Assembly: GCA_019217005.1 (NCBI GenBank)
Contig: JAHBNG010000071.1
Coordinates: forward strand, 8,895-72,894
DNA length: 64,000 bases
Reading direction: 5' to 3'
Source of the DNA: Chloroflexi bacterium TSY
GTDB lineage: Bacteria > Chloroflexota > Anaerolineae > Caldilineales > Caldilineaceae
Part shown: piece by piece, positions 9,122 through 18,316 of the stretch
How positions within the stretch are numbered: position 1 is the stretch's first letter
How the letters are laid out: every line of letters starts with the position of its first letter
Notes under the pieces: generated by a model
What the model saw: only the letters and a program-made list of their open reading frames with translations
What the model was told of the DNA's origin: nothing
Databases searched by the model: none
Position numbers and translations under genes: made by a program

Positions 9122-10338
9122 TTAAGCGATAGGTTGGCGACGATGGGCTCGTTGCTGCAAATGGAAAGATTCATCATAAGGTTTCTTGTCTTGCCACAAT
9201 TTCCAAATGATGCAAATCCAGCGATTAGCGAGAGTGCGATCAGCATGACTCTTTTTGAGACCGCGTTGGCGAGCGGCGGTGTAAAAAGCAGCGGCCCAAG
9301 AAGACTCTTTGCGGGAGCAGCGAGCAAATTGCTGAGTAAAATAACGAAAGTCGTGATCGCAAGCTCTGCGGAAATGAACGGTTCTGACTTTGCCACTTTG
9401 TTTGGTGACAGGACAGGTTCCCGCCAGAGACTGAAGGCTCATGGGAGAGGAAAGCGTTTCCTGTCTTCGCCAAACTTGACCAGAAGACTGGGAGCTAAAG
9501 CTGGCCAGCACCAGGTAAAGAAGCAAAGATATGCTGATCCGGATGTTGCAGAAAAAGTGACTGTAACTGGTCAAGGGTCTCTTGTTCATAGCGCAGTGCA
9601 AACAAAGACATTCAGCCAGCTGAAGAGCTTCTCGTTGATACGCTGGCACAAATGCAGGAGCTGATGTGGGATAAGTGGCGGTTAACTTATCATAACAAGT
9701 GACCCATTTACGGGTTGCGTATGTCGGTGCTGCTTGAGAAACTCTTGGAAGCCTTCATAGGTGGAGTTGCGCACATGCTCTGGCGTTGGATAGGTCAGAA
9801 CCAGGTGGCAGGCAATCCGAGAAGGCCAGTTGCTGAAGACCTCAAGCAGCGCCGGATGGTAACGCAACAGGCAAGCGCGCAGACGGTTGGATAAGGCCAC
9901 AGTCTCTTTGGTCCAGTATTGTGTGGCACTGCTGACCACTCGCATCTGCTGGAGTAATTCACTGCCAGGTGACCAAGGATAAAATCGATGGACATCGGTC
10001 CGCAACAAATCTGCTATCACATAGGCATCACTCTTATCATTATGCGCACCACTTTGACTATAGCGCTCCCGACTCTTGTTCACCACATTCGGCGGCACCA
10101 CATAGACATTCTTGTACCCGCTCGACCAGAGATAATCAATCAGCAAATTATGCGCTGTTTCCAGTCCCACTGTCACTTCATCATGGCTCGCTCCTGTCTT
10201 CTTTCTCATTTCTTCAATTTGGCGAAATCCCTTCTGGCTATGCTCTATCTGCGCATAGCCCAGCGCTCGTCCTGTCTCATCCAACATCATCACATCATGT
10301 TTCTTTTCACTCCAGTCGATTCCCATTTTCACTTTCAT
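9122..10338 (-). pseudogene. IS110-family transposase (DEDD), frameshifted relic
   Basis: The 5' part (10338-9682) is a good DEDD/IS110 N-terminal domain: MGIDWSEKKHDVMMLDETG, VGLETAHN and the NDKSDAYVIADLLR segment are visible. The 3' part (9649-9122) is the Transposase_20/IS116 C-terminal domain, with LAGTCPVTKQSGKVR and FRRACDHDFRYF, in a different frame. Between them LPGAGQL followed by a stop can be restored to the expected LPGAG-x-ALAPSLLVKFGE by one base, so at least two to three indels have accumulated. The enzyme is a recombinase in intact elements; this copy is dead. Confidence 0.9.
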
Positions 10339-10587
10339 CTTGGACCTCCTCTCCCGTATCGCCTGAGCTCCTCAACTTTGGACGCTGTTTTCCGTTTTCC
10401 TGTTATGGCACTCGAGGTGCTGCACGCTTTCGACGTTGCACGGCGTCGACCTGGCGGACTGTCCGGGAAGGGCGGTCGCACCGCTCGAAGAGGTTGGTCC
10501 TTTTTGCCAGGTCGAGAGTCCAATAAGTTTCGGCTTTCCTTGCTTTTGCCTTCCCTTATTTTATCTCCCTTTCCTATATTACCTAAC
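10339..10587 (-). other. IS110 upstream non-coding end (possible bridge-RNA remnant)
   Basis: The ~180 bp immediately 5' of the transposase ATG (10339-10520) is GC-rich and structured compared with its surroundings, then gives way to an AT-rich tract. In IS110-group elements the bridge RNA is encoded in the non-coding end upstream of the recombinase. No loop sequences could be assigned, so this is positional inference. Confidence 0.3.
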
Positions 10588-10695
10588 AGGAAGAGGTCAG
10601 AGATGAGTTCGTCAACGAGGTTATTCTTGACCTCTTTCGGGAAGTTGGTGGTGCGTCTTTGTCAACCCCCTGAGATCATGAAGAGCCAGGAGATC
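10588..10695 (+). repeat. Inverted repeat flanking the PrsW-like gene, left copy
   Basis: A hairpin (AAGAGGTCA ... TGACCTCTT) is followed by a conserved tail with CTTTGTCAACCCCCTGAG. The reverse complement of this ~108-bp unit, at roughly 80% identity over the tail, lies at 11718-11825 on the other side of the PrsW-like gene. The tail also resembles the right arm of the palindrome at 50801-50943. Confidence 0.6.
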
Positions 10696-10720
10696 TAAAA
10701 GAAGAATCAAGAACTGAGAA

Positions 10721-11692
10721 CTAAAAACCCTCTCGAAGCGTCGATTGGAGTTTGGCTATTTGATTTGGTAGATCTGGTTCTGCGGCTGAGCCAAGTTGGC
10801 GATTACGATGTTTGCGAAAGGCTAATTCTGCGAAAAGATGGTTTCGGTTAAGCTGTTTGCTGTCTACTTTGCCCCGCAAGCGACGGAATGGATCATTGTG
10901 GCTTTGAAGTAAGCGGTCGAATTCACTTTGGCTCAAGGTCAGACCAATTTCGGGGGCAAGTTCGGTACGCAGTATTTTCCGTTCTTTTTGCCAGTTGAGC
11001 CAGATAGCGATCACGAAAACGCCCAAGCCAACCGTGGCCAGCGCAACACTAAAGACCAAATTGAGCGGATTGAGTGCAGTGAGCGCGACACCGAAATTGT
11101 GGAGCGCATGGGCTACAATGGCCGCGATTAATCCCAAAATGATGAACCATGCTCGCTGTTTTCGACGAGTTGTATTACGTGCCAATCCCAAGCCGATTCC
11201 TGTCATCCCTGAATAAAGTGCGTGGTTCATACCAAAGAGCAGACTGCGAATAAAGATTAAAAAGGTAAGGCTCGGAAATCCGCCTTGCTCAAAGGCGCTC
11301 ATAAAGTAGAAGATATTTTCTGTCATAGCAAAACCAAATCCTACCATTGCACCATAGACAAGACCATCCAAGGCATTATCGAACTCGGAACGTCCCCAAC
11401 GGTAAATACCGAAAAGCGCCACCGCCTTTGCTAGTTCCTCAATCACCGGTGCAATCAAAATGCTTTCCGTCAACATCGCGTAAGCATTGCTGGAAGCTCG
11501 GAGAGAGGGAGCACCAATGAGCATCATCCAGATCAATGTGACGAGAATTGCCGGAAAAGCCCCCCAGAGAAAAGCGACGGCAAGGAGCCAGATCGGTTCA
11601 CGTTCATACCGGTCTGTCCAATAGATAATGGCAGCATAAAGAAGTGTGGGGATGACGGCAGCGATCACACTGATGGTAAGGACAGAGAACAT
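10721..11692 (-). CDS. PrsW-family intramembrane protease
   Basis: 323 aa with about eight hydrophobic segments. The family hallmarks are visible: the paired glutamates in APVIEELAKA (~residue 85), FAMTENIFYF, and HALYSGMTGIGLG with the conserved histidine. These residues are proposed metal/catalytic sites in PrsW/CAAX-like membrane proteases, which in Bacillus start regulated proteolysis of an anti-sigma factor. The C-terminal ~90 residues are soluble and charged. No anti-sigma gene is adjacent, so the substrate is unknown. The gene is bracketed by inverted copies of a ~108-bp repeat, an unusual setting for a chromosomal gene. Confidence 0.85.
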   Translation of the reverse strand: MFSVLTISVIAAVIPTLLYAAIIYWTDRYEREPIWLLAVAFLWGAFPAILVTLIWMMLIGAPSLRASSNAYAMLTESILIAPVIEELAKAVALFGIYRWGRSEFDNALDGLVYGAMVGFGFAMTENIFYFMSAFEQGGFPSLTFLIFIRSLLFGMNHALYSGMTGIGLGLARNTTRRKQRAWFIILGLIAAIVAHALHNFGVALTALNPLNLVFSVALATVGLGVFVIAIWLNWQKERKILRTELAPEIGLTLSQSEFDRLLQSHNDPFRRLRGKVDSKQLNRNHLFAELAFRKHRNRQLGSAAEPDLPNQIAKLQSTLREGF

Positions 11693-11717
11693 GATTGAGT
11701 GGAATGGGCTTAATAAT

Positions 11718-11825
11718 TTCGGCTTTTCAGGATCTCAGAGGGTTGACAAAGAAGTGCTATGAACGTCCCGGAAGAGGTCAGGCATTAGGTCGTCAACGAG
11801 ACCCTTCTTGACCTCTTCCGGGACG
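11718..11825 (-). repeat. Inverted repeat flanking the PrsW-like gene, right copy
   Basis: Reverse-oriented partner of 10588-10695. Its hairpin is perfect: GTCCCGGAAGAGGTCA (11765-11780) pairs with TGACCTCTTCCGGGAC (11809-11824). Between the stem and the PrsW-like gene lies CAGAGGGTTGACAAAG, the inverted tail. It could also act as a terminator for the flippase-like gene's upstream region, although no T-run follows. Confidence 0.6.
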
Positions 11826-11867
11826 CTACGCCTCCTGTATCCCGGAAGAACCATAATTTTTGAAGTT

Positions 11868-12863
11868 TCAATCTCCTGGCATTGGTGCGTTTGCTGGTTG
11901 AACATGATCTGAGCCTGCCAAAAGGTGAGACCAAAGCATAAAACTTAGAATGCCAATCAGAACACCAAGCCAAAGTGTGCAAAAGCGAATCAACAGTGCA
12001 GCAGCAGTTGCTGTGGCAATATCAAGTCCTAATATTTGATTGCTGAGCGTAAAGAGACTCCCCTCCACACCACCAAGACCACCCGGCAAGGCAATCACCG
12101 CTCCAATCACGACGCTAATCGAGAAAATGAAGATAGAAATCAGTAGAGTATCTAAGCCAGATCCTAGACCGAAACCAACGAGTACAATATAATAAGCAAG
12201 ACCCTCTGCCGCCCAACTGATGATACCGATTCCTAACGCAATGAGCAGATTACGTGGCCGAAAAATAGTGTAGCTACTTTCGTAGAATTGATGTAGATTC
12301 TCTGCAAATTTATGAAAGAGCGGAAGTTTCTCGCCAAGCTGTAGACACCAAAGGGCTAATGGTCGAAATTGCATAACCACAATGAAAATTGCAAATCCAA
12401 GGAAGACCAGGATTGCAACGAGACGGGCAATTGGATTTGGGAAAACAAACAGACCCACTCCCGCTAGCAATAACATTGCAATTCCATCGGTGATGCGTTC
12501 GGCCAGTACGACTGGTGCTGTTAAACTCATTGCTGTACCAGTGACGTTTTTGACCATGTAGCTTTTTAGAAATTCCCCTGCTTTGCCCGGTGTCATCACC
12601 ATCAACATCCCAACGCCAAAAATACGTGTACTATCCAAGCTCGAAATTGGGATATCAAGAAGCTGCAAATACCAACGCCACTTGTAGAGTCTTCCAACAT
12701 AGTTGATAAGGGTTAAACCAATTACAAGAGGAAGCCAACTCCAGGGCCATCCTTGTAGTTCACCCGCTAGTGTCCGTACATCACCGAACAAGGCAATTGC
12801 GACGTAAACCAGGAGCGCCAGCATTAGCGACCAGATCAACTTTCTTTGTAGTTCAGGACTCAT
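11868..12863 (-). CDS. Lysylphosphatidylglycerol synthase TM region / UPF0104 flippase-like protein
   Basis: 331 aa integral membrane protein with about eight TM segments. Diagnostic features are the early N-YVGRLYKWRWYL segment, VMTPGKAGEFLKSY, AERITDGIAMLLL and PGGLGGVEGSLF, all typical of the MprF N-terminal/AglD-type family (PF03706). Members translocate or help assemble polar lipids and polyprenyl-linked sugars; they lack the C-terminal aminoacyl transferase domain when short, as here. It starts 8 bp downstream of the next gene on the strand, so both likely form one transcript. Confidence 0.85.
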   Translation of the reverse strand: MSPELQRKLIWSLMLALLVYVAIALFGDVRTLAGELQGWPWSWLPLVIGLTLINYVGRLYKWRWYLQLLDIPISSLDSTRIFGVGMLMVMTPGKAGEFLKSYMVKNVTGTAMSLTAPVVLAERITDGIAMLLLAGVGLFVFPNPIARLVAILVFLGFAIFIVVMQFRPLALWCLQLGEKLPLFHKFAENLHQFYESSYTIFRPRNLLIALGIGIISWAAEGLAYYIVLVGFGLGSGLDTLLISIFIFSISVVIGAVIALPGGLGGVEGSLFTLSNQILGLDIATATAAALLIRFCTLWLGVLIGILSFMLWSHLLAGSDHVQPANAPMPGD

Positions 12864-12871
12864 AGAGAGAA

Positions 12872-13291
12872 TTATAGATGGTGAAGATTATCTAAGTCAA
12901 CCCGTTGCTGTAATGTTTCGTCAGAAAGGTTGTTGACGAGATCCGATAGTTGGGCAACGGATTTCTGAATTCGCTGTGTGCGTCTTTGATTCACTTCAGT
13001 GGACAAGTCAGCTCTAGGAATATTTAACAGGATGATGGCAAGCTGATTCAGGATCTCGTCTTTGAGCATCAAGTGAATTTTGTTTAGAATGATGAGATGC
13101 AGTTTTTGTACTTGCTGATGGTTTACATAAAGAAGCAAACAAAACCCACAAGCCGTGGCGATCGCAATGGTAAGCACAACAAACCACGACTCGCCTATGA
13201 AGAGAGTGACCACAATCATGACAAGCCACACAACTACGGCCCATATATGGAGAGGTGACTGCAACCATTTTTTGAATGACTGATTCATCAT
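12872..13291 (-). CDS. Small two-TM membrane protein of unknown function
   Basis: 139 aa. Two close TM helices (around residues 14-32 and 37-54) are followed by an amphipathic cytoplasmic helical region (KLHLIILNKIHLMLKDEILN) and a charged tail. It sits directly before the flippase-like gene with an 8-bp gap, suggesting a shared transcript. No family recognised. It is accepted as a real gene because of its TM organisation and spacing, not homology. Confidence 0.6.
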   Translation of the reverse strand: MMNQSFKKWLQSPLHIWAVVVWLVMIVVTLFIGESWFVVLTIAIATACGFCLLLYVNHQQVQKLHLIILNKIHLMLKDEILNQLAIILLNIPRADLSTEVNQRRTQRIQKSVAQLSDLVNNLSDETLQQRVDLDNLHHL

Positions 13292-13463
13292 GCAATCTCG
13301 CGAGATTCATTGTACGCAATCTATACGCTGAGATGACGACAATTATACTATCTGATGAAAAATACGAATCTTACAAGATTCTGTTGATAAATCAGATAAA
13401 TATCGCTATAAGAATTGAGTATACATACCAGCTTTCATCCTTTTCGTTGATGAGCGAGATGCT

Positions 13464-14100
13464 TTACTTGGTTACAAAAGGGAGATACGTTTTTGATAAT
13501 GAAGAAGTAGGGAGTGAGATTGTCCCGTGGGTCAACGTCAATTCATTTTCCGTAAATGCATCTACAAAGTCACGCCCATGTGGATCATGCAGGCGAGCAG
13601 CAGCCAGAATCAAGGATGACGTGCCGGTCTGCTCTGTCCCACGGGCAGATAATTTAATGTCAAGTAGATGTCCTTTCCCTGTCAATGATTGGTCGCTCGC
13701 AATAGAAATATTGATGCGTCCGTCACCCGAATTATAGACTCAGTAGATCCAAATTTCAGGTTTTGAGAGAGAATTCTGGCTAAACAGTTGACATAAATAC
13801 AAATTTGCCGGTCGATATCTAGTTTTTGCGTTAGATTTGGGCGATTTTCAGATATGAAATAGGTTGTTTTCTGTAACCGAAATCTGAATAAATGACTCCA
13901 AAATCCCTGCAATCTCGACTGAAAATCGCCAAAAACGCCAAATTTGGATCTACTGAGACTGATAAAATATAACCCTCTGCGTCTGCGCCCAATGTGATCT
14001 TTTGGACTGTGATTCTTTGTATATCGTAGACTAAAACGAAATCACCACTGGAAATGTTCTGCAATCCAGTTCCATCCAGGCGAACATTGCCGGATTGCTC
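13464..14100 (-). pseudogene. Severed C-terminal part of the cohesin/dockerin protease
   Basis: Two 215-bp mobile elements (14106-14320 and 13741-13955) cut the 3' end of the protease gene. The piece 14100-13961 encodes EQSGNVRLDGTGLQNISSGD, and 13735-13464 encodes a stretch with INISIASDQSLTGKGHLLDI ending in SKTYLPFVTK and a stop. Deleting each element plus one 5-bp target duplication (220 bp each) joins these fragments in frame to SLQP of the upstream protein and gives 1300 codons plus stop without any other change. The restored tail looks like a second cohesin-like domain. Without its own start it is presumably not translated. Confidence 0.85.
13741..13955 (+). mobile_element. 215-bp MITE, copy 1
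   Basis: The terminal inverted repeats CAGTAGATCCAAATTT / AAATTTGGATCTACTG bound a non-coding interior that is virtually identical to four other copies. A 5-bp target-site duplication AGACT lies at 13736-13740 and 13956-13960. It sits in the former 3' end of the protease gene. Confidence 0.95.
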
Positions 14101-14105
14101 AGGCT

Positions 14106-14320
14106 CAGTAGATCCAAATTTCAGGTTTTGAGAGAGAATTCTGGCTAAACAGTTGACATAAATACAAATTTGCCGGTCGATATCTAGTTTTTGCGTTAGA
14201 TTTGGGCGATTTTCAGATATGAAATAGGTTGTTTTCTGTAACCGAAATCTGAATAAATGACTCCAAAATCCCTGCAATCTCGACTGAAAATCGCCAAAAA
14301 CGCCAAATTTGGATCTACTG
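14106..14320 (+). mobile_element. 215-bp MITE, copy 2
   Basis: Same element and orientation as copy 1, flanked by the duplication AGGCT (14101-14105, 14321-14325). The stop codon that now ends the protease gene (TAG of CAGTAG in the complementary reading) is provided by the element's terminal repeat. Confidence 0.95.
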
Positions 14321-17300
14321 AGGCTGCAACGATATGTCCGAGAGTCGAAGCTGCGCGGTTTGTTTTCCGAGCTGGTAGGTTGCTGTTCCAGGATGAAGAT
14401 TGGGCAATGGCGGCCACGAATTGTTTGCAACATAATAAAGGATCTGACTCGCATCCGCTGCATCTAGCTCACCATTGCCATTTATATCACCTGCATCCAG
14501 TGCGTCGGCATGTACTGCTGCTTTGCCACTTGACATGTCTAAGAGCAAAGCGGCATCACCCAATTCAATTGCTCCGTTGCCAGTAACATCTCCTCGTATA
14601 TAGGCTACCGGTGGTTGTCTCACCTTTAAGAAACTATCTGTGAGAATAAGTGGTCTATCAACTTTATTCCCTGCCTTATCTAGAATGGTCAGGGCAGAAT
14701 TACTGCCTTCATTAATCGGTAGCCTCAGTTGGAGCGAACTTTTATCCCCATTTTGACCCAATACATTGAAATGAACGAAAAAGAGAGGGCCTTGACCATG
14801 GATTTGTGGCAAAGCTCGTTCAGATTCTGGTTTTGTTGCGATGATTTTGATCTGGCTGCGCTCTTCATCGATGTGGAGAACATCATAGGTCCACGCATAG
14901 CCATTTGTGAGAATTGATGGCGATACACCCGAAACCTCAACTACTGTTGGGTCGACCTCAAGCCGCAAATCGCTTGCTGTGATCTGTATGCCATCGGCCC
15001 GGTGAATGTGGACAGGGACAACTGCTTCTCGATCTGAAGTTCTGCTTGATTCTACAACAATATTTGGAACCCATAGCGCAAGTTGAGAATAATCAGTGCA
15101 ATCGATATTCGAGGTATCGATAATGACGTGTTGATTCGTCTCCAGTTGAGCTTGAATTGCTTGGATTTGATAACAATACCGTTGAGACGGAATCAGATCA
15201 TTCTGACGTTCATCGTCGATATCTTGGTAGTGCGGCATGGTTGAACGACCGATTTCGACGAAATCGCTTGTCTCTCTGCGCAAGATCCGGTACTCGGTTA
15301 CCTGTGGATTGGGGGCAACACTCCAATTGAGCCACACGCTGCTCACGCTCGATTCAACCGATAAGTTGAGTGTTTCGGGCGATGGTGTGGGTGATGGTGT
15401 GGGTGATGGTGTGGGAGAACTCTCTGCCTGCTCTGATACCATCAGGAACACATCATCTAGATAGAAACTGCTCACCAGTGAATGATCGGTCTGAACTAAG
15501 AAGATAAGCTCCACTGTTTGACCAGCGAAATCATTCAGCGAGCCCGACCAACCTATCCAATCAGCTGTAGCATTTCGATGGCAAAGCTCAAATTGTGCCA
15601 CAGCCTTACGATTGACCAGCACCTGTGCAATATCACTGCCACACGCATCGCGCGAAACAATGCGATAATGAAATGACAATGTGCTCCCACCTGTGGGAAC
15701 TTTTACCTGTTGGGAGAGCTGGCTGATTTCTTGATCGGCTCCGCCCAACCAAGCCGCATAAACACCTGATAAAGGTGGGTAGTGATCAGAAAGTACGATT
15801 GCTGAACTGATCAGCGAACCGATTGCACCGTAATGAGTAGACTGTTCAACCCAATCACCATTTGCCCCTTTTTCAAAATGACCGTTTTGAATCAGGTTTG
15901 TCTGACTGGGACCGGGAGCCGTTGGCGTGAAATCCGGCACAGCTGTTGGAGAAGGCTGAGGAGTCGACTGTGTTGAAGTGATAAGCCGCACATCGTCCAA
16001 AAAGAGGCTGCTTACATTCTGATCGTCATTGGTCTGCATCCTGAACCCAATGGTAACCGGTTGACCTGCATAGTCGGCTAACTCAACAGTGGCTTTCGTC
16101 CACTGCGCGATGGCAGTTGCTTCACAGATTTCCAATTGGGCAACAAGCGCATTGTTGACAAGGATATAGACGGTATCGTTACGACATTCAGATTCGGTTG
16201 ACCAGATCTGATAGTAAAATTCCAGTATGCTCAAGCTGTTCGTTGGTAAATTCACTGTTTGGACGAGCTTACTGATTTCCAGGTTCAAGCCACCCAACCA
16301 TGCTGCATAATCGCCACTACGTGGGTCAATGCCGTTTAATTCATTAGAATGATAGATGAGAGAACCTGTTCCTCCATACTGCGTGGAACTTTCGATCCAA
16401 TCACCACTTGCCCCTTTCTCAAAGTCACCATTGCGTATTTTGCTCAAATCGGGGGTAGCTGTTGAAGTTGACGTGTTTGTTGGCGTTGATGTTGCTGAAT
16501 TTGTCGGTGTTGGCGTATCTGTTGGCGTGCTTGTGCGCGAAGGAGTAGGCGATGCCGTCGCCGTTGGTATCGAAAGATCTGGTGTGAATGTTGGTGAGGG
16601 CGTCGAAGTAGGAGACGCTGTTGCAGTAGGAGATAATGTGGGGCTGGGGGTTGGGTTGGAATGACCTGGAGGGATACGTCCCCCACTTTTTTGCTGAATC
16701 CATTCGGTAAACTGGGTTAGATCTGTATAAACGCCATAAAGTCCTGGGCGTGCACATCCAAACCCCCAACTAACAATGCCTGCCTGCTTCCATGACCCAG
16801 CCCCAGTGGGAACGACAAGGGGACCACCACTGTCTCCCTGACATGCATCTTTCCCGCCTTGTTCAAATCCTGCACAGAACATTTTGTCGGTTATCTGACC
16901 GTTGTACGCTCGATTGCATATTTTGCTTTCGACCAATGGTACGCTGACTTCCTGCAAGATATCCGCCATCTTTCCACCCTCAGAGGTTGTACCCCAACCC
17001 GTGACTGAGGCTAAGGCTCCTGGTACCAAGAGTGCATCATCGAGCGGAGTGGAGACAAGAGAGATCGTTTGGACCCGATCGTTGAGGATTGCGGGGGAAC
17101 CTAAGCGCAAAAGAGCAATATCATTGTTCGCATTAACCGGATTGTATTCTTCATGGATGATGATTTCTGCAATAGGCCTATTTTGTTCTATGCCTTCTTC
17201 ATCCATGGTAATATTGTGCTCACCCAACCAAACAGCGATCTCGGCGGGGGCAAGGGCGCGACCGTTTAAACCGAAGACACAGTGGGCGGCTGTCAATACC

Positions 17301-17806
17301 CACTCTGGCGCAAGCAGTGTTCCTCCGCAAAGAAAAGGTCCCGGCAGAATCAGAACCTGCCAAGGCCATTCACCCGGGCTGGCGTCCTGGCCGCCCACAA
17401 TTTGGGCTTGGAGGCGGGGAATCTTAAATGGGGAAGGCTTTTGAAATACTTGAGCTTCATCTGCGTGTCTATCCGGGAAAATTTCGCCCTGTCTCTGCTC
17501 TGAGAGATGTGGTACCAAACTTTTCTGGCGCACTACGTGTATCTGCTGAACGGCACTTTGTTGCTTATTTGCGCCATTGATTGGAGCTATCTTTGACGGT
17601 GCCAAACTCAAGGCAGAGTTCCCTTGACGAGCAGATACAAACACCTCATCTAAGAAAATTGTGCAAGCTTCTGTCTTCATCAGAGCACCAATGGATCGTT
17701 CGCACAATTTCGTCTGATGAGCAAAGATAAATAAGATGATGCTTGTTGATAGGAATAAGAAAATCAATCCGAGGAGACGAAACCAATACAACGGAGACAA
17801 CTTCAT
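14315..17806 (-). CDS. Secreted trypsin-like serine protease with CBM-like, cohesin and dockerin modules (C-terminally truncated)
   Basis: 1163 aa as it now stands. A hydrophobic N-terminal segment (~residues 9-29) is an export signal or anchor. The S1 domain begins at IVGGQDASPGEWPW and has the triad TAAHC (~173), NDIALL (~227) and GDSGGP (~324); DACQGDSGG places Asp at the S1 pocket, implying trypsin-like Lys/Arg specificity. A Thr/Pro/Ser linker (~385-450) leads to two jelly-roll repeats (starting RNGDFEKG ~458 and QNGHFEKG ~638), an FN3-like domain (~820-900), a cohesin-like domain (~910-1060) and a dockerin-like pair of calcium loops (GDVTGNGAIELGDAALL and GDINGNGELDAADASQIL). MITE copy 2 removes the original C-terminus. 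Likely extracellular or surface-bound proteolysis. Confidence 0.9.
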   Translation of the reverse strand: MKLSPLYWFRLLGLIFLFLSTSIILFIFAHQTKLCERSIGALMKTEACTIFLDEVFVSARQGNSALSLAPSKIAPINGANKQQSAVQQIHVVRQKSLVPHLSEQRQGEIFPDRHADEAQVFQKPSPFKIPRLQAQIVGGQDASPGEWPWQVLILPGPFLCGGTLLAPEWVLTAAHCVFGLNGRALAPAEIAVWLGEHNITMDEEGIEQNRPIAEIIIHEEYNPVNANNDIALLRLGSPAILNDRVQTISLVSTPLDDALLVPGALASVTGWGTTSEGGKMADILQEVSVPLVESKICNRAYNGQITDKMFCAGFEQGGKDACQGDSGGPLVVPTGAGSWKQAGIVSWGFGCARPGLYGVYTDLTQFTEWIQQKSGGRIPPGHSNPTPSPTLSPTATASPTSTPSPTFTPDLSIPTATASPTPSRTSTPTDTPTPTNSATSTPTNTSTSTATPDLSKIRNGDFEKGASGDWIESSTQYGGTGSLIYHSNELNGIDPRSGDYAAWLGGLNLEISKLVQTVNLPTNSLSILEFYYQIWSTESECRNDTVYILVNNALVAQLEICEATAIAQWTKATVELADYAGQPVTIGFRMQTNDDQNVSSLFLDDVRLITSTQSTPQPSPTAVPDFTPTAPGPSQTNLIQNGHFEKGANGDWVEQSTHYGAIGSLISSAIVLSDHYPPLSGVYAAWLGGADQEISQLSQQVKVPTGGSTLSFHYRIVSRDACGSDIAQVLVNRKAVAQFELCHRNATADWIGWSGSLNDFAGQTVELIFLVQTDHSLVSSFYLDDVFLMVSEQAESSPTPSPTPSPTPSPETLNLSVESSVSSVWLNWSVAPNPQVTEYRILRRETSDFVEIGRSTMPHYQDIDDERQNDLIPSQRYCYQIQAIQAQLETNQHVIIDTSNIDCTDYSQLALWVPNIVVESSRTSDREAVVPVHIHRADGIQITASDLRLEVDPTVVEVSGVSPSILTNGYAWTYDVLHIDEERSQIKIIATKPESERALPQIHGQGPLFFVHFNVLGQNGDKSSLQLRLPINEGSNSALTILDKAGNKVDRPLILTDSFLKVRQPPVAYIRGDVTGNGAIELGDAALLLDMSSGKAAVHADALDAGDINGNGELDAADASQILYYVANNSWPPLPNLHPGTATYQLGKQTAQLRLSDISLQPQ

Positions 17807-18316
17807 AAATAATTTCCAGAGTTAACCCAAGTTGAGCGACCCAAACTTCTTCGTCATCAGGTTGTTCAACCCGGTCTAGGGGTACAATAACGCACCAAAA
17901 CCTACCACAAAATGGTCAAAAATATCTTGACGATCACACTACGCACGATGGACGATCAGATAAGAACCTATCCGGAAAATGGCTGCGAGTTCGACCAGTT
18001 TCTCGAGTGAGAATGCATCATCACAGAACTTTTCGGATACTCACTGAGCACTAAGAAAAATAGGAAAACATCTTCGGCGCTTTGATCCAGGCGACCCTGT
18101 CACCCTTTCACCTTGCCACGATCATGTTGACTTTCGACTCACTACCGACGAAACGTTGGTACATGTCATTCTTGAGCGGGTATTCGACCCAAATCACATC
18201 GTTCTAGCCCGATTCTCTGACTGAGCGGTTCCATTTGAACGAAGCAGGTTAGCGAAGAATCCCACTATCGCAAAAGATGTTGGGTCGTAAGAAGACACAA
18301 AAAAGGGAGATAATCC
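17807..18316. other. Divergent intergenic region
   Basis: 510 bp between the protease start (minus) and aconitase X (plus), so it must contain promoters for both. It holds repeat family A copy 2 (17963-18055), and the stretch 18155-18265 includes scattered matches to the CATTCT-GAGCG-GAAGAATC repeat core seen at 35279 and 54614. No gene is visible. Confidence 0.45.
17963..18055 (+). repeat. Dispersed repeat family A, copy 2
   Basis: Starts AGAACCTATCCGGAAAAT and ends CAGAACTTTTCGGATAC. About 80% identical to copy 3 at 44928-45017, with the same internal TTCTCGAGTGAGAAT palindrome. No coding capacity. Confidence 0.7.

Noticed and set aside
13682..13912. Recurrent 60-70-aa frame (MQGFWSHLFRF...) found in each 215-bp element
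   Set aside because: The frame differs in extent at each insertion site and depends on host DNA. The element has no conserved start context or ribosome binding site, and nothing suggests a protein. Treated as non-coding MITE DNA.
16356..16664. Val/Gly-rich plus-strand frame opposite the protease
   Set aside because: It is the antisense of the Thr/Pro/Ser linker and has no start signal or family.
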